Assembly (NCBI RefSeq): GCF_000308755.1
Contig: NZ_BAGF01000025.1
Location: forward strand, 1-64,000
Origin: Nocardia pneumoniae NBRC 100136
GTDB lineage: Bacteria; Actinomycetota; Actinomycetes; Mycobacteriales; Mycobacteriaceae
Length of the DNA: 64,000 nucleotides
Direction: 5' to 3'
Below are positions 38,963-50,095 of the stretch, piece by piece (within the stretch, counting starts at the first letter, position 1; the number at the start of each line of letters is the position of its first letter). The notes beneath the pieces are model-generated. The model was given only the letters and a program-made list of their open reading frames with translations, made no database searches and was not told the DNA's origin. Made by a program: the position numbers and the translations under genes.

Positions 38963-39604
38963 TCAGGCGGGTTGCAGGAATCCCTCGATGATCCGGCGGG
39001 CGCGCTCGGCGGCCCCGGGATCACCGATCCGGAACGCCGTGTTGGTCGCGCAGAGCACCGCGTCGATCTGGAACGCGGCCAGTTCCGTGTCCAGCTCGGC
39101 GATCTCACCGGCGGACACCGCCGCGCGCAGTTCCCGTTCCAGCAGCCGCACCCATGCTCGCTGGTCGCGCAGCAGCGCGTCCCGGACCGGGCCCGGTTTG
39201 CTGTCGTGCTCGGCCATGGTTGCCACGCGGAAGCAGCCGCCCGCGAACAACGGCGTCTCGGCGTACACCATCCAGTGCTCGACCAGCGCTCGCAGGCGGG
39301 CGACACCGTGCGGCGCGGACCGCGCCGGTTCCACGACCGCCTCGCCGAACCAGTCCCGTGCGTAATCGATCGCGGCCAGTTGCAGCGCCTCTTTGGTGCG
39401 GAAGAGGGTTTGGATCCCCGCCTTGCTCAATCCGGTGTCGGTCGCCAGCCTGCCGAAGCTCAAACCCGAGAGCCCGTCCAGCGAGGCGATGTCGACCGCC
39501 TGCCGCAGCACCGTCGCGCGGGTCTTCGCGCCGCGCAGCAGACGCTTGTCGGTGATGTCCGGGGTGTGCCGCTGGGGCGGCGAAACGGAGTCCGCACGTT
39601 CCAT
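38963..39604 (-). CDS. TetR-family transcriptional regulator
   Basis: 213 residues. The N-terminal helix-turn-helix (about 27-75) is typical: TRATVLRQAVDIASLDGLSG, SFGRLATDTGLSKAGIQTLFRTKEALQLAAID. The C-terminal domain resembles TetR_C regulators with AETPLFAGGCFRVATMAEHD. TACGAT lies 7 nt before the ATG and no ribosome site is present, so translation is probably leaderless. CGTACGATCGACCG around the start could be its own operator. Confidence 0.88.
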   Translation of the reverse strand: MERADSVSPPQRHTPDITDKRLLRGAKTRATVLRQAVDIASLDGLSGLSFGRLATDTGLSKAGIQTLFRTKEALQLAAIDYARDWFGEAVVEPARSAPHGVARLRALVEHWMVYAETPLFAGGCFRVATMAEHDSKPGPVRDALLRDQRAWVRLLERELRAAVSAGEIAELDTELAAFQIDAVLCATNTAFRIGDPGAAERARRIIEGFLQPA

Positions 39605-39641
39605 ACGGTCGATCGTACGTTCTCTACACCGGTAGCCGCAC

Positions 39642-42110
39642 TCAGCCGCGCTGGTAGGGCCAGGTCCAGTCGGCGACCTCGGGGATGTCCGCGCCGTGCT
39701 CCCTGGTCCACGCGCGGGCGGTCCAGCGCGCGTCGACCATCTCCTGCCGCAGTCCCGCGGCTCGCTCGCGCAGGGTCGGCACGCGATCGATCACGTCCAT
39801 CACCAGGTGGTAGCGGTCCAGGTCGTTGAGCATCACCATGTCGAACGGCGTGGTCGTGGTGCCGCGCTCCTTGTACCCGCGCACGTGCAGGCCGCCGTGG
39901 TTGGCGCGCCGATAGGTCAGCCGGTGGATCAGCCACGGGTAGCCGTGGAAGGCGAAGATCACCGGCCGGTCGCGGGTGAACAGCGTGTCGAACTCGCTGT
40001 CGGGCAGCCCGTGCGGATGCTCGTCCCGCGGTTGCAGCCGCATCAGATCGACCACGTTGAGCACCCGGACGCGCAACTCGGGCAGTCGTTCGCGCAGGAT
40101 CGCCGCCGCGGCCAGGGTCTCCAGAGTCGGGACGTCACCGGCGCAGGCGAGCACCACGTCCGGCGCGGTGCCGATCTCGTCCCGGTGGCAGGCCCAAGGC
40201 CAGATGCCGATGCCGCGCGCGCAGTGCTCGGCCGCTTCGGTCGCCGACAGCCAGTCGGCCTGCGGTTGTTTGCCCGCGACCACCACGTTCACGTAGTGCC
40301 GGGAACGCAGGCAGTGGTCGTAGGTGGACAGCAGCGTGTTCGCGTCCGGCGGCAGATACACCCGCACGATCGAGGGCTTCTTGTTCAGCACCACGTCCAG
40401 GAAACCGGGGTCCTGGTGGGTGAAGCCGTTGTGGTCCTGCCGCCAGACATGCGACGACAGGAGGTAGTTGAGGCTGGCGATCGGCCGCCGCCACGGCACC
40501 GCCGCGCTGGCGTCGAGCCATTTGGCGTGCTGGTTGAACATCGCGTCCACGATGTGGATGAACGCCTCGTAGCAGGTGAACACGCCGTGCCTGCCGGTGA
40601 GCAGGTAGCCCTCAAGCAGACCTTGGCACATGTGCTCCGACAGCACCTCGATCACCCGGCCGGTGCGGTCGAGTTTCTCGTCGCGGGCATCGATCTCGGC
40701 CTGCCAGTCGCGTCCGGTCACCTCCAGGATGTCCTGCAGCCGATTGCTGGCCAGCTCGTCGGGCGCGAAGGTCAGGAAGTTGTCCGGGTTGCGCCTGGTG
40801 ACCTCGCGCAGCCATCCGCCGAGCACCCTGGTGGCCTCGTGCCGGGTCGCGCCCGGCGCGCTCACCTCGACGCCGAACTCGCGCCAGTCCGGCAGGCGCA
40901 GGTCGCGGACCAGCGCGCCGCCGTTGGCGACCGGATTGGCGCTCATCCGCCGATCGCCGTCCGGCACCTGGTCGCACAGCTCCGAGACCGGCTTGCCGGT
41001 TTCGTCGAACAACTCCTCCGGACGATAGGACCGCAGCCACTGTTCGAGGACCGCGCGGTGCTCCGGGTCGGTGCGCGCGGCGGGCAACGGGACCTGATGT
41101 GCGCGGAAGGTGCCCTCGACCGGGTCGCCGTCCACTATCGGCGGGCAGGTCCAGCCCTTCGGCGTACGCAGCACGATCATCGGCCACGCGGGCCGGATCC
41201 CGTCGGTGCCGCCGCGGGCGGCGCGCTGGATCTGCGCGATCCGCTCCAGACCGGTGTCCAGCGCGGCGGCCATGGCCTGGTGGACGGTGGCCGGTTCGTC
41301 GCCCGCGACGACGATCGGCTCATAGCCGTATCCGTGCAGCAGCGCGAGCAACTCCTGTTCCGGGATACGCGCCAGGATGGTCGGATTGGCGATCTTGTAT
41401 TCGTTCAGCGCCAGGATCGGCAGGACCGCGCCGTCGCGCGCCGGGTTGACGAACTTGTTCGCATGCCAGCTGGCGGCCAGCGGACCGGTCTCCGCCTCGC
41501 CGTCACCGATCACGCAGAACACGGTGAGATCGGGGTTGTCCAGCGCGGCGCCGAACGCGTGCAGCAGCGAGTAGCCGAGTTCACCGCCTTCGTGGAAGGA
41601 GCCCGGCGTCTCGGGCGCGCAGTGACTGGGCACGCCGCCGGGGAAGGAGAACTGATGGAACAGCGCGCCCATGCCGGTGGCGTCCTGCGGGATGTGGCTG
41701 TAGAGCTCGGAGTAGGTGCCCTCCAGCCAGGCGCACGCGTTCGGGCCGGGCCCGCCGTGCCCTGGCCCCGCGACGAACACCGCGTTCAGGCCGCGCTGCC
41801 GGATCGCGCGATTCGCATGCGTCCAGACCAGATTCAGGCCGGGCACGGTGCCGAAGTGGCCGAGCAGGCGCGGCTTGATGTGCTCGGGCCGCAGCGGTTC
41901 GCGCAGCAGCGGGTTGGCCATCAGGTAGATCTGGCCGACCGACAGATAGTTGGCGGCCCGCCACCACGCGTCGATGGACGTCAGCTCGTCGCGGTCCAGC
42001 GGGCCCGGCGCGTCCGCGAGCCGATAGGGGCGCGGAGCGACGGTTTCCCCGCTCGTCGCGCCGACATTGTCGGCCGAAGTATCGCCACCTGCACTGGCCA
42101 TGTGGGTCAT
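39642..42110 (-). CDS. xfp: Phosphoketolase
   Basis: Thiamine-diphosphate enzyme that splits xylulose 5-phosphate (and often fructose 6-phosphate) with phosphate into acetyl phosphate and an aldose phosphate. The 822-residue protein has the family segments [41 protein letters not shown], the ThDP/Mg motif [19 protein letters not shown], and in the second half [21 protein letters not shown] and [21 protein letters not shown]. The frame stays open to 42635, but the ATG at 42110 follows GGAGAG at 10 nt; another ATG at 42101 is close. No acetate kinase or phosphotransacetylase is adjacent. Confidence 0.95.
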   Translation of the reverse strand: MTHMASAGGDTSADNVGATSGETVAPRPYRLADAPGPLDRDELTSIDAWWRAANYLSVGQIYLMANPLLREPLRPEHIKPRLLGHFGTVPGLNLVWTHANRAIRQRGLNAVFVAGPGHGGPGPNACAWLEGTYSELYSHIPQDATGMGALFHQFSFPGGVPSHCAPETPGSFHEGGELGYSLLHAFGAALDNPDLTVFCVIGDGEAETGPLAASWHANKFVNPARDGAVLPILALNEYKIANPTILARIPEQELLALLHGYGYEPIVVAGDEPATVHQAMAAALDTGLERIAQIQRAARGGTDGIRPAWPMIVLRTPKGWTCPPIVDGDPVEGTFRAHQVPLPAARTDPEHRAVLEQWLRSYRPEELFDETGKPVSELCDQVPDGDRRMSANPVANGGALVRDLRLPDWREFGVEVSAPGATRHEATRVLGGWLREVTRRNPDNFLTFAPDELASNRLQDILEVTGRDWQAEIDARDEKLDRTGRVIEVLSEHMCQGLLEGYLLTGRHGVFTCYEAFIHIVDAMFNQHAKWLDASAAVPWRRPIASLNYLLSSHVWRQDHNGFTHQDPGFLDVVLNKKPSIVRVYLPPDANTLLSTYDHCLRSRHYVNVVVAGKQPQADWLSATEAAEHCARGIGIWPWACHRDEIGTAPDVVLACAGDVPTLETLAAAAILRERLPELRVRVLNVVDLMRLQPRDEHPHGLPDSEFDTLFTRDRPVIFAFHGYPWLIHRLTYRRANHGGLHVRGYKERGTTTTPFDMVMLNDLDRYHLVMDVIDRVPTLRERAAGLRQEMVDARWTARAWTREHGADIPEVADWTWPYQRG

Positions 42111-42351
42111 GCGCCGACTCTCCTCACCCTCGGGGCATCGGGGACAGTGGCGCCACCACGCGCCGTCCCGGATCGTGCACGGCTGCCGATCGCAATCGGC
42201 AACGTGGAATGGAGAATTCATCGCCAGCTTAACGGGATGGGCGATTCCGGCGTGGCGAAAGCGTGTCGCGGGACGTCCGGCCCGCCAACGCTGCGGCCAT
42301 GCGCGGCCTGTTGACGGACCGCGTCCGGCTGCGTCCATTAAGGTCCGCGGC

Positions 42352-42930
42352 ATGCACATTCTCGGAAGGATCATCGGGATCGGCGCCCTCGCCGCGACGG
42401 CCATCGCGCTCGCGGCCTGCGGGTCGGAGGACGAGACCTCCCCCGCTGTCACCACCACCAAGGCCACCGCCCAGGCGGGTCCTTCCGCCGCGCAGCGCCC
42501 GGCCACGCCGAGCAAAGGCCGCGAATGCACCGCCGAGGACATCCGGGTGACCGGCGACTTCGGCGCCGCGCCGACGATCACCATCCCGGACGACTGCGAC
42601 CCGCCCGAGCAGCTGATCGTCAAGGACCTCAGCACGGGCAGCGGGCCCGGCGCCGTGGCCGGTCAGCAGCTGACCATGAACTACGCGCTGGTCACCTGGT
42701 CGGACAAGAAGACGCTGGACAGCTCGTTCGACCGGGGCAAGCCGTTCCAGCTCACCCTCGGCGCGGGCCAGGTCATCGACGGCTGGGACCAAGGGTTGGT
42801 CGGCGTCCAGGAAGGCTCGCGCAGACTGCTGATCGTGCCGCCGGAGCTCGGCTACGGCGCTGGTGGGCGCGGCATCGCGCCGTACGAGACGCTGGTGTTC
42901 GTCACCGACGCGGTCTCGGTGGGGAAGTAG
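42352..42930 (+). CDS. FKBP-type peptidyl-prolyl isomerase lipoprotein
   Basis: 192 residues. The signal peptide ends in a lipobox, LAAC with Cys23, so the mature protein is anchored on the outer face of the membrane. After a Thr/Ser/Pro linker, residues ~85-192 form an FKBP domain: [56 protein letters not shown] and [12 protein letters not shown]. The frame is open from 42067, but the lipoprotein start at ATG 42352 is clear. Confidence 0.92.
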   Translation: MHILGRIIGIGALAATAIALAACGSEDETSPAVTTTKATAQAGPSAAQRPATPSKGRECTAEDIRVTGDFGAAPTITIPDDCDPPEQLIVKDLSTGSGPGAVAGQQLTMNYALVTWSDKKTLDSSFDRGKPFQLTLGAGQVIDGWDQGLVGVQEGSRRLLIVPPELGYGAGGRGIAPYETLVFVTDAVSVGK

Positions 42931-43138
42931 CGCGGCCCGCGGCGGGCACCGCCGAGTGCAGGCCCGCTCGGCCGGTCAACTAACCTGGTCGGGATGCGTC
43001 GCGCACACCGCATCCCTCGTCGTCTCGGCCGAGGCCGGGAGCCCGGTTCGGATCGGCGCCGGTGGCGGTGGTGGTGCCTGGGGTGGAGCGCGCACAGCGA
43101 ACGTCGACCAGTACGAACAACGAACAAGGAGCATGTCC

Positions 43139-44515
43139 GTGAAGAGCACCGTCGAGCAGCTGAGCCCGACCCGGGTCCGGATCAATGTCGAGGTGCCCTT
43201 CGAGGAGCTGAAGCCGGATTTCGACCGCGCGTACAAGGCATTGGCCAAGCAGGTCCGCATCCCCGGCTTCCGTCCCGGTAAGGCGCCCGCGAAGCTGCTC
43301 GAGGCCCGCCTCGGCCGTGGCGCGATCCTGGAGCAGGTCGTCAACGACGCGCTGCCGGGCCGCTACAGCGAGGCCGTCACCACCTCCGAGGTGAAGGTCA
43401 TCGGGCAGCCCGAGATCGAGATCACCAAGATCGAAGACGGCCAGGAGCTCGCCTTCACCGCCGAGGTGGACGTGCGTCCGGAGATCACCCTGCCGGACTA
43501 CTCCGGCATCGCGGTCACCGTCGACGCGATCAGCGTCGGTGACGAGGACATCGAGGAGCAGCTGCAGTCGCTGCGCCAGCGCTTCGGCACGCTGACCGGC
43601 GTCGAGCGCCCGGTGCGCGAGGGCGACTTCGTCTCGATCGACCTGTCCGCGACCGTGGACGGCGAAGAGGTGCCCGAGGCCGCCACCACCGGCCTGTCCC
43701 ACGAGGTCGGCTCCGGCCAGCTCATCGAGGGCCTGGACGAGGCGCTGGTCGGGCTGTCGGCGGGCGAGTCGAAGGAGTTCACCTCGAAGCTGGTCGCCGG
43801 CGAGCACGCGGGCAAGGACGCGGTCATCACGGTGACGGTGCAGTCGGTCAAGGAGCGCGAGCTGCCCGAGGCCGACGACGAGTTCGCCCAGCTGGCCAGC
43901 GAATTCGACACCCTCGATGAGCTCAAGGCCGACCTGCGCGGCCGCGTCGAGCGGGTCAAGAAGGTGCAGCAGGCGGGCGAGATCCGCGACAAGGTGCTGG
44001 AGACCCTGCTGGAGCAGGTCGAGGTGCCGCTGCCGGAGGCCGTGGTCAAGGCCGAGATCGACGCCGTGACCCACGACGCCGTGCACGGCTTCGACCACGA
44101 CGAGGCGAAGTTCGCCGAGGCGCTCGAGGCGCAGGGCAGCACCCGCGAGGAGTTCGACGCCGACACCAAGGAGGCCGCCGAGAAGTCGGTGAAGACCCAG
44201 CTGCTGCTCGACGCGATCGCCGAGGCGGAGGGCACCCAGGTCGGTCAGGAGGAGCTCACCGAGCGCATCCTGTTCCAGGCGCAGCGCTACGGCATGTCGC
44301 CGGAGCAGTTCATCCAGCAGGTGCAGCAGGCGGGCCAGCTCGGCGCGGTGTTCGCCGACGTGCGCCGCGGCAAGGCGCTGGCCGGGGTGGTCGGCAAGGT
44401 CACCGTCACAGACTCTGCGGGCAACCCGGTGGACACCGCCGAAATGTTCGGCGCTCCGGCGGATTCGGCGGACGAGGACAAGGCCGACGAGACGTCCGCG
44501 GCGGACGCCGAATAA
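43139..44515 (+). CDS. tig: Trigger factor
   Basis: Ribosome-bound chaperone and prolyl isomerase for nascent proteins. The 458-residue protein shows the ribosome-binding signature [12 protein letters not shown] (about 36-47), an FKBP-like middle domain ([29 protein letters not shown]) and a helical C-terminal domain with an acidic tail. GTG 43139 is chosen because AAGGAG ends 7 nt before it; the in-frame ATG 43133 leaves only 1 nt. It is first in the tig-clpP1-clpP2-clpX block, as in related genomes. A hairpin separates it from clpP1. Confidence 0.96.
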   Translation: MKSTVEQLSPTRVRINVEVPFEELKPDFDRAYKALAKQVRIPGFRPGKAPAKLLEARLGRGAILEQVVNDALPGRYSEAVTTSEVKVIGQPEIEITKIEDGQELAFTAEVDVRPEITLPDYSGIAVTVDAISVGDEDIEEQLQSLRQRFGTLTGVERPVREGDFVSIDLSATVDGEEVPEAATTGLSHEVGSGQLIEGLDEALVGLSAGESKEFTSKLVAGEHAGKDAVITVTVQSVKERELPEADDEFAQLASEFDTLDELKADLRGRVERVKKVQQAGEIRDKVLETLLEQVEVPLPEAVVKAEIDAVTHDAVHGFDHDEAKFAEALEAQGSTREEFDADTKEAAEKSVKTQLLLDAIAEAEGTQVGQEELTERILFQAQRYGMSPEQFIQQVQQAGQLGAVFADVRRGKALAGVVGKVTVTDSAGNPVDTAEMFGAPADSADEDKADETSAADAE

Positions 44516-44579
44516 TTCCATGGACTACCCGTGCGATCGGCGCCCGAGGGGTGCACTGATTGCGCTGTGAGCGAAGAAA

Positions 44580-44607
44580 GGGCGGTACCGGGAGTTCGGT
44601 GCCGCCC
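44580..44607 (+). terminator. Terminator after tig
   Basis: 10-bp stem, GGGCGGTACC with GGTGCCGCCC (one G-T pair), 8-nt loop, followed by a T-rich stretch. It separates tig from clpP1, so the protease genes need their own promoter in 44610-44750. Confidence 0.75.
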
Positions 44608-44752
44608 TGCTTCGTTAGTGTTTTGTGACGGCAAGTCGAATAGGTTGTATTCCAGCGAATGCAGTCGATTCGACAAGGGATGGCTACGTGGCAACCGGCG
44701 ACGAGCCGGTGAGAGAAGGCAGGTATCCGTGACAATCAACCAGGCAGGGGTC

Positions 44753-45340
44753 ATGACAACCGCGACTGCTGGTCTCAACCTCAGTGATTCGGTGTACGAG
44801 CGCCTGCTGCGTGAGCGCATCATCTTCCTGGGCACCCAGGTCGACGACGACATCGCGAACAAGCTGTGCGCGCAGATCCTGTTGCTGTCGGCCGAGGATC
44901 CCACCAAGGACATCTCGCTCTACATCAACTCGCCGGGCGGTTCGGTGACCGCGGGCATGGCCATCTACGACACGATGCAGTTCGCCGAGTGCGACATCGC
45001 CACCTACGGCATGGGCCTGGCCGCGTCGATGGGGCAGTTCCTGCTCACCGCGGGCACCAAGGGCAAGCGCTACGCGCTGCCGCACGCGCGGATCATGATG
45101 CACCAGCCGTCGGCGGGCATCGGCGGTTCGGCGGCCGACATCGCGATCATGGCCGAGCAGTTCGCGCACACGAAGCGGGAGCTGAACGAGCTGCAGGCGC
45201 TGCACACCGGCAAATCCGTGGAGCAGGTCACCACCGACGCCGACCGGGACCGCTGGTTCACCGCGGCCGAAGCCCTGGAGTACGGCTTCATCGACCACGT
45301 GATCAGCCACGCGAACCAGGCCAACGGCGCCAAGAAGTAA
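44753..45340 (+). CDS. clpP1: ATP-dependent Clp protease proteolytic subunit ClpP1
   Basis: Self-compartmentalised serine protease; in actinobacteria ClpP1 and ClpP2 rings form one mixed, essential protease. The 195-residue protein has Ser92 in GLAASMGQF, His117 in RIMMHQP and Asp166 in DADRDRWF. The motifs [19 protein letters not shown] and SERIIFLG-like start are standard. An in-frame GTG at 44729 would add eight residues; ATG 44753 gives the usual short propeptide. It lies 70 bp before clpP2, in one operon. Confidence 0.95.
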   Translation: MTTATAGLNLSDSVYERLLRERIIFLGTQVDDDIANKLCAQILLLSAEDPTKDISLYINSPGGSVTAGMAIYDTMQFAECDIATYGMGLAASMGQFLLTAGTKGKRYALPHARIMMHQPSAGIGGSAADIAIMAEQFAHTKRELNELQALHTGKSVEQVTTDADRDRWFTAAEALEYGFIDHVISHANQANGAKK

Positions 45341-45410
45341 CGCACCGGATCACCCATAGGCCCCCGGACGCCTCGAACGTCCGGCCGCCACACCGACTTT
45401 GGAGACGAAG

Positions 45411-46079
45411 ATGGCCCATTCGATCGACCCGCGCGCCGGCCTGTCCGGCATCGCTCCGCAGAGCCCGCAGGCGCGCTACATCCTGCCGTCGTTCATCGAG
45501 CACTCGAGCTTCGGCGTCAAGGAGTCCAACCCGTACAACAAGTTGTTCGAGGAGCGCATCATCTTCCTCGGCGTGCAGGTGGACGACGCCTCGGCGAACG
45601 ACATCATGGCGCAGCTGCTGGTGCTGGAGTCGCTGGACCCCGACCGCGACATCACCATGTACATCAACTCGCCGGGCGGCTCGTTCACCTCGCTGATGGC
45701 CATCTACGACACCATGCAGTACGTGCGCGCCGACGTCGCCACGGTCTGCCTGGGCCAGGCCGCCTCCGCCGCGGCCGTGCTGCTGGCCGCCGGTACCCCC
45801 GGCAAGCGCGCCTGCCTGCCCAACGCCCGGGTGCTGATCCACCAGCCGTCGCTGGAGGGCGGGATCCAGGGTCAGGTGTCGGACCTGGAGATCCAGGCCG
45901 CCGAGATCGAGCGCATGCGCCGCCTGATGGAGACCACGCTGGCGCGGCACACCGGCAAGGACGCCGACACCATCCGCAAGGACACCGACCGCGACAAGAT
46001 CCTGACGGCCGAGGAGGCCAAGGAGTACGGGATCATCGATACCGTGTTCGATTACCGGAAGCTCAGCGCGCAGAAGTGA
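45411..46079 (+). CDS. clpP2: ATP-dependent Clp protease proteolytic subunit ClpP2
   Basis: Partner of ClpP1, 222 residues, with a longer N-terminal propeptide (about 40 residues before [15 protein letters not shown]). The catalytic residues are Ser119 in GQAASAAAV, His144 in VLIHQP and Asp195 in [12 protein letters not shown] lies 6 nt before the ATG; an in-frame TTG at 45399 lies upstream of that site and is not used. Two hairpins follow the stop. Confidence 0.95.
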   Translation: MAHSIDPRAGLSGIAPQSPQARYILPSFIEHSSFGVKESNPYNKLFEERIIFLGVQVDDASANDIMAQLLVLESLDPDRDITMYINSPGGSFTSLMAIYDTMQYVRADVATVCLGQAASAAAVLLAAGTPGKRACLPNARVLIHQPSLEGGIQGQVSDLEIQAAEIERMRRLMETTLARHTGKDADTIRKDTDRDKILTAEEAKEYGIIDTVFDYRKLSAQK

Positions 46080-46507
46080 CGCGCATGCCCGTCGTTTTCG
46101 GGTAGACCCGGCACGACGGGGCGAATCGCCGAGCCCGGCGGTGATTCGCTCGAATATCGCTTTACAACAGGGAATTCCGGCCGGGAAAGTATGTCAGGGG
46201 CATGCTGCCCGGCCGGACCGCTTCCGCGTCGCCGGCGATTCGGACGATTTCGTCCGAAATCGGGCGTCGCGCGGCGGTCGGTCGGAGGTCTCGGTGGCCA
46301 TCGGCACACAACCCGCGAGAAACATGCGCGAGTTGTCGACCTCCATCCCGCACACCGGGTACGGTCAACCTAGGGACCTTTGCTCCCGGTTGCCGACACT
46401 GTCCACCAGCTCCGAAACAGTCGATGCGTTTGCGGCTGCGAAAGCGGTGGACAGCTGGCAACCTGGACGGACGGTTGCACGCGGACAAGGAAGTAGGGAC
46501 CCACGAG
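46080..46507. other. Intergenic between clpP2 and clpX
   Basis: 428 bp. The first 70 bp hold two stem-loops, the rest no credible gene. The clpX frame runs open back to 46202 but shows no ClpX-like sequence before 46508. A clpX promoter must lie here; I see no clear consensus elements. Confidence 0.5.
46088..46149 (+). terminator. Double hairpin after clpP2
   Basis: First stem CCCGTCG (46088) with CGACGGG (46114), enclosing CGGG-TAGA-CCCG. Second stem GCGAATC (46121) with GATTCGC (46143), enclosing GCCG/CGGC. Together they probably end the clpP1-clpP2 transcript. Confidence 0.6.
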
Positions 46508-47788
46508 ATGGCGCGCATCGGAGATGGCGGCGATCTGCTGAAGTGCTCGTTCTGTGGAAAGAGCCAGAAGCAGGTCAAGAAGCTCATTGCGGGACCAGGG
46601 GTGTACATCTGCGACGAGTGCATCGATCTCTGCAACGAGATCATCGAGGAGGAACTCGCCGAATCCAGCGAGGTCAAGCTCGACGAGCTGCCCAAGCCCG
46701 CGGAGATCCGGGAATTCCTGGAGAACTACGTCATCGGGCAGGACACCGCCAAGCGCACCCTCGCGGTGGCCGTCTACAACCATTACAAGCGCATCCAGGC
46801 CGGTGACAAGGGTCGCGACAGCCGCGGCGAGACCGTCGAGCTGGCCAAGTCGAACATCCTCATGCTCGGTCCCACCGGCTGCGGCAAGACCTATCTGGCG
46901 CAAACGCTGGCGAAGATGCTGAACGTGCCGTTCGCCATCGCCGACGCCACCGCGCTCACCGAGGCCGGGTACGTCGGCGAGGACGTGGAGAACATCCTGC
47001 TGAAGCTGATCCAGGCGGCGGACTACGACGTGAAGCGCGCCGAGACCGGCATCATCTACATCGACGAGGTCGACAAGATCGCACGCAAGAGCGAGAACCC
47101 GTCGATCACCCGCGACGTGTCCGGCGAGGGCGTGCAGCAGGCGCTGCTGAAGATCCTGGAGGGCACCCAGGCGAGCGTGCCGCCGCAGGGCGGGCGCAAG
47201 CACCCGCACCAGGAGTTCATCCAGATCGACACCACCAACGTGCTGTTCATCGTGGCGGGCGCGTTCGCGGGCCTGGAGAAGATCATCTCCGACCGCACCG
47301 GCCACCGGGGCATCGGCTTCGGCGCCGAGGTCAGGTCCAAGGCCGAGATCGACACTACCGACCACTTCGCCGAGGTCATGCCGGAGGACCTGATCAAGTT
47401 CGGTCTGATCCCCGAGTTCATCGGCCGTCTGCCGGTGGTCGCCTCGGTGACCAACCTGGACAAGGAGTCGCTGGTCAAGATCCTTTCCGAGCCGAAGAAC
47501 GCGCTGGTCAAGCAGTACGTCCGGTTGTTCGAGATGGACGGGGTCGACCTCGAGTTCACCGACGACGCGCTGGAGGCCGTCGCCGACCAGGCCATCCTGC
47601 GCGGCACCGGTGCGCGTGGTCTGCGGGCGATCATGGAGGAAGTCCTGCAGCCCGCGATGTACGACATCCCCAGCCGCGACGACGTGGCCAAGGTGGTCGT
47701 CAACGCCGACACCGTCAACGACAACGTGCTGCCCACCATCGTCCCGCGCAAGGCGCAGCGGCCGGAGCGCCGGGAGAAGTCGGCATAA
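46508..47788 (+). CDS. clpX: ATP-dependent Clp protease ATP-binding subunit ClpX
   Basis: AAA+ unfoldase that delivers substrates to ClpP1P2. The 426-residue protein has the N-terminal zinc finger (CSFC and CDEC), Walker A GPTGCGKT (about 119), the pore loop GYVGEDVE, Walker [10 protein letters not shown] and the GAF-type ClpP loop in [21 protein letters not shown] sequence. The length is normal. Start at ATG 46508, where similarity to ClpX begins. Confidence 0.97.
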   Translation: MARIGDGGDLLKCSFCGKSQKQVKKLIAGPGVYICDECIDLCNEIIEEELAESSEVKLDELPKPAEIREFLENYVIGQDTAKRTLAVAVYNHYKRIQAGDKGRDSRGETVELAKSNILMLGPTGCGKTYLAQTLAKMLNVPFAIADATALTEAGYVGEDVENILLKLIQAADYDVKRAETGIIYIDEVDKIARKSENPSITRDVSGEGVQQALLKILEGTQASVPPQGGRKHPHQEFIQIDTTNVLFIVAGAFAGLEKIISDRTGHRGIGFGAEVRSKAEIDTTDHFAEVMPEDLIKFGLIPEFIGRLPVVASVTNLDKESLVKILSEPKNALVKQYVRLFEMDGVDLEFTDDALEAVADQAILRGTGARGLRAIMEEVLQPAMYDIPSRDDVAKVVVNADTVNDNVLPTIVPRKAQRPERREKSA

Positions 47789-47934
47789 CTCCGGGTGTAG
47801 CGGCCGAACCGGTTGGGTACTCCTGTGTGAGGGTTGAGCAAACAGCCTAGTTCCGGCGGGTGTGTCGTCCGGAGCGAATCGTTACCGCTGGCGTCGTTCT
47901 CGAGATCGCCGCGGACGACTGGACCGAGGTCCTC

Positions 47935-48345
47935 ATGTCGACAGGTTTTGCCCCTCCTCCCTTTCTGGTCACCGACGCCCGCAAAGCCGACCATCCGGCC
48001 GACCGGCTGCAGATTTCCGTCACCGCCCCGAGCGACGAGGTCACGCTGTGCGCCGTCGCGGGTGAGGTCGACCACTACACCGCCGACGTGTTCCGCCGCC
48101 GAATGATCGAGGCGCTGAGCACGGCGGCGCCGCTGGTGGTCGTCGATCTATCCAAAGTCACGTTCTTCGGCGTCGCCGGGCTGCGCGTGCTGCTCGAGGC
48201 ACGATCCCGGCTCGACAACGCCGACCGCCACCTACGGTTGGTCACCGGGCCGCGGTGCGTGAACCGGTTGCTCGAGGTCGCCGCCGATATCGCGTCTTTC
48301 GAGACCATGACGAGTCTCGCCCATGCCGTGCTGGACGCCGCCTGA
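47935..48345 (+). CDS. STAS-domain protein (anti-sigma antagonist-like)
   Basis: 136 residues, one STAS domain at about 25-130: [62 protein letters not shown]. In SpoIIAA-type antagonists the phosphorylated Ser lies in F-x-D-S-S-G; here the site reads FFGVAG, with neither Ser nor Asp. It therefore may not respond to an RsbW-type kinase. GAGG lies 6 nt before the ATG. No anti-sigma factor is adjacent. Confidence 0.85.
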   Translation: MSTGFAPPPFLVTDARKADHPADRLQISVTAPSDEVTLCAVAGEVDHYTADVFRRRMIEALSTAAPLVVVDLSKVTFFGVAGLRVLLEARSRLDNADRHLRLVTGPRCVNRLLEVAADIASFETMTSLAHAVLDAA

Positions 48346-48373
48346 GGTCCGTGCCGGTCACTACGATCGAGGC

Positions 48374-48634
48374 ATGTTTGCCCATCGGCGTTTGGAGCGC
48401 AAGGTCGACGCGTTGCACGACAAGCTCGACCTGATCATGAACCATCTCGGCATTCAGCAGGCCGCCACACCGCTCGGCTCGTCACCGCACGTGCCGAGCG
48501 GTGACGGAATGGCCGAGATCGACGCACTCCTGGCGCAGGGCAAGAAGATTCACGCGATCAAGCGCTACCGGGAGCTCACCGGGTCGGGGCTCAAAGAGGC
48601 CAAAGACGCGGTCGAACGGCGGTATCCGTACTGA
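48374..48634 (+). CDS. Small protein with ribosomal L7/L12 C-terminal-like domain
   Basis: 86 residues. After a basic helical N-terminus (FAHRRLERKVDALHDKLDLI), residues ~47-86 resemble the factor-binding C-terminal domain of L7/L12: AEIDALLAQGKKIHAIKRYRELTGSGLKEAKDAVE. The true rplL lies elsewhere, so this is a stand-alone relative of unknown use. TACGAT stands 6 nt before the ATG without a ribosome site, fitting a leaderless mRNA. Confidence 0.85.
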   Translation: MFAHRRLERKVDALHDKLDLIMNHLGIQQAATPLGSSPHVPSGDGMAEIDALLAQGKKIHAIKRYRELTGSGLKEAKDAVERRYPY

Positions 48635-48985
48635 GCTTGTGGTGCCGCGGCGGACGTGACCGGCTCACTCCGCCGGACGAGCGGACGCTTCGCGCGTCCG
48701 CCGCCTCCGCCGTTGGAGATGCTGCCTGGCGTGCCATGCCCAGCGGCGGGTGCCGTGGCGGACGTGACCGGCTCACTCCGCCGGGCGAGCGGATGTTCCG
48801 CGCGTCCGCTGCCTCCCGCCGTTGGAGATGCTGGCTGGCGCGCCACACCCAGCGGCTGGCCTCGCTGCATCCCGAGCACCCCGGTGTCGCTTCCGCCGCG
48901 ACGTACGTATTGCGCGGTGCCGAGTTCGTCCGTCGTAAACGCACGCTGCCGGGCAGGACCGCCGGCCCCCGTGCGGAAGGGGCTG
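48635..48985. other. Intergenic with tandem duplication
   Basis: 351 bp without a credible gene. The first two thirds are two copies of a 108-bp unit; the remainder leads to the opposing stop at 48986. No terminator hairpin is obvious. Confidence 0.6.
48642..48858. repeat. Tandem duplication, 108-bp unit, two copies
   Basis: Copy one begins GTGCCGCGGCGGACGTGACC at 48642 and copy two begins GTGCCGTGGCGGACGTGACC at 48750. They share almost all positions, including CTCACTCCGCCG, GCGCGTCCGC and CCGTTGGAGATGCTG. A few base changes and one inserted C separate them. Confidence 0.92.
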
Positions 48986-49879
48986 CTATCGGTGCGAGCT
49001 GGGAACCAATCGGTCGTCGTTCGGTACGGCTCCCACCGCCACCGGCAGGTCGGCGTCCGAGCCGACGAGCACGTCCGTTGCGGATTCCGGCAGCGGCTCC
49101 AGCCCGGTGGGATCGGGGAGGCTGCGGATCTCCTCGGTGGCGATGCCGATCGCCCGGCCGTAGCGTGCGCTGGCGGCATCGTGGATGAGCAGCGCGACGC
49201 CGATCATCACCGGCGCGACCCCGTGTACCGCCGCGTCGAACCACCGGCCCGCACTCACATACGGGTAGGTGTTCAAGCCGACGGTGAGCGCGAGCAAGGA
49301 GACCTCGGCCGCCGCGACCTGGCTGCGGTTGTCCAGCACGCCCCACTCGGTGACCTTGTTCGTGCCGATCATGATGATGATCAGCGACACGCTGATCATC
49401 GCCTCCAGCAGATAGCTGAACCAGTACAGCGGATCGGTCGGCCCGCCGGGCGCGATGTTGTGCTGGACGTTGACCGCCGACCACAGCATCCCCGCGGCGA
49501 CCACACCCGCCAGCGCGCCGAGCGACCACGACCGGTGCCGGTACAGCGACGCCAGCCTGGCGTGCGGACTGGACGCGCGCCGCTGCGCGGCAATCGCCTT
49601 GCGCGCCAACAGAAGATCCTTGACCTCGGCCTTCTCGATGGCCTCGGTGGTGTGCCGGGCCCGGTCCGAAGCCGCGGCGGCCGACTCGGCCTGCTTCCAG
49701 CGCTGTTCCCGGTCCTGGGTCCGGATCCGTTCGGCCAGTTCGCGTTCGGCGCGCAGCTCGTCTTCCGACAGCGCGCCGGTCAGCGCAGGGTCGAACTGGT
49801 AGGCGAGACGGCCCCTGGCTTTCTCGACCCGCCGCGCGAGCCGCACGACGTCGTCGTCCAGGGGATGTTCGTCGAGCAT
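48986..49879 (-). CDS. Membrane protein with N-terminal coiled coil
   Basis: 297 residues. The first ~105 are charged and helical (LSEDELRAERELAERIRTQ), then four membrane helices at about 117-135, 152-172, 188-206 and 212-232, and a soluble tail. The layout recalls SpdB/DUF2637-like actinobacterial membrane proteins, but I cannot confirm it. A start at 49879 is supported by length only. Function unknown. Confidence 0.7.
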   Translation of the reverse strand: MLDEHPLDDDVVRLARRVEKARGRLAYQFDPALTGALSEDELRAERELAERIRTQDREQRWKQAESAAAASDRARHTTEAIEKAEVKDLLLARKAIAAQRRASSPHARLASLYRHRSWSLGALAGVVAAGMLWSAVNVQHNIAPGGPTDPLYWFSYLLEAMISVSLIIIMIGTNKVTEWGVLDNRSQVAAAEVSLLALTVGLNTYPYVSAGRWFDAAVHGVAPVMIGVALLIHDAASARYGRAIGIATEEIRSLPDPTGLEPLPESATDVLVGSDADLPVAVGAVPNDDRLVPSSHR

Positions 49880-50095
49880 GCGGCTCCAAACGGTTGAGCG
49901 GAGGGGAACTCGAGAAACCGAAGACGCCGACTCGGCCTACCGGTCACCGAACGCGACAGGGTAGCGCTCGCCGACCGGGACCAGCGTCGTCAACACCTCC
50001 TATTCATAGTCCATTCCCGGCCGCAGCGACAGTCGGCAGCGACCGCGGCGCTGAAACTCCTGGTCGGCCAGGGACTTACCAGCAGCGCCGGACCG

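Noticed and set aside
39696..42314. 872-residue open frame antisense to phosphoketolase
   Set aside because: Shadow of a real gene; no recognisable motif and no ribosome site.
43133..43138. ATG 43133 as the trigger factor start
   Set aside because: AAGGAG ends only 1 nt before it, while GTG 43139 has 7-nt spacing and gives the usual N-terminus.
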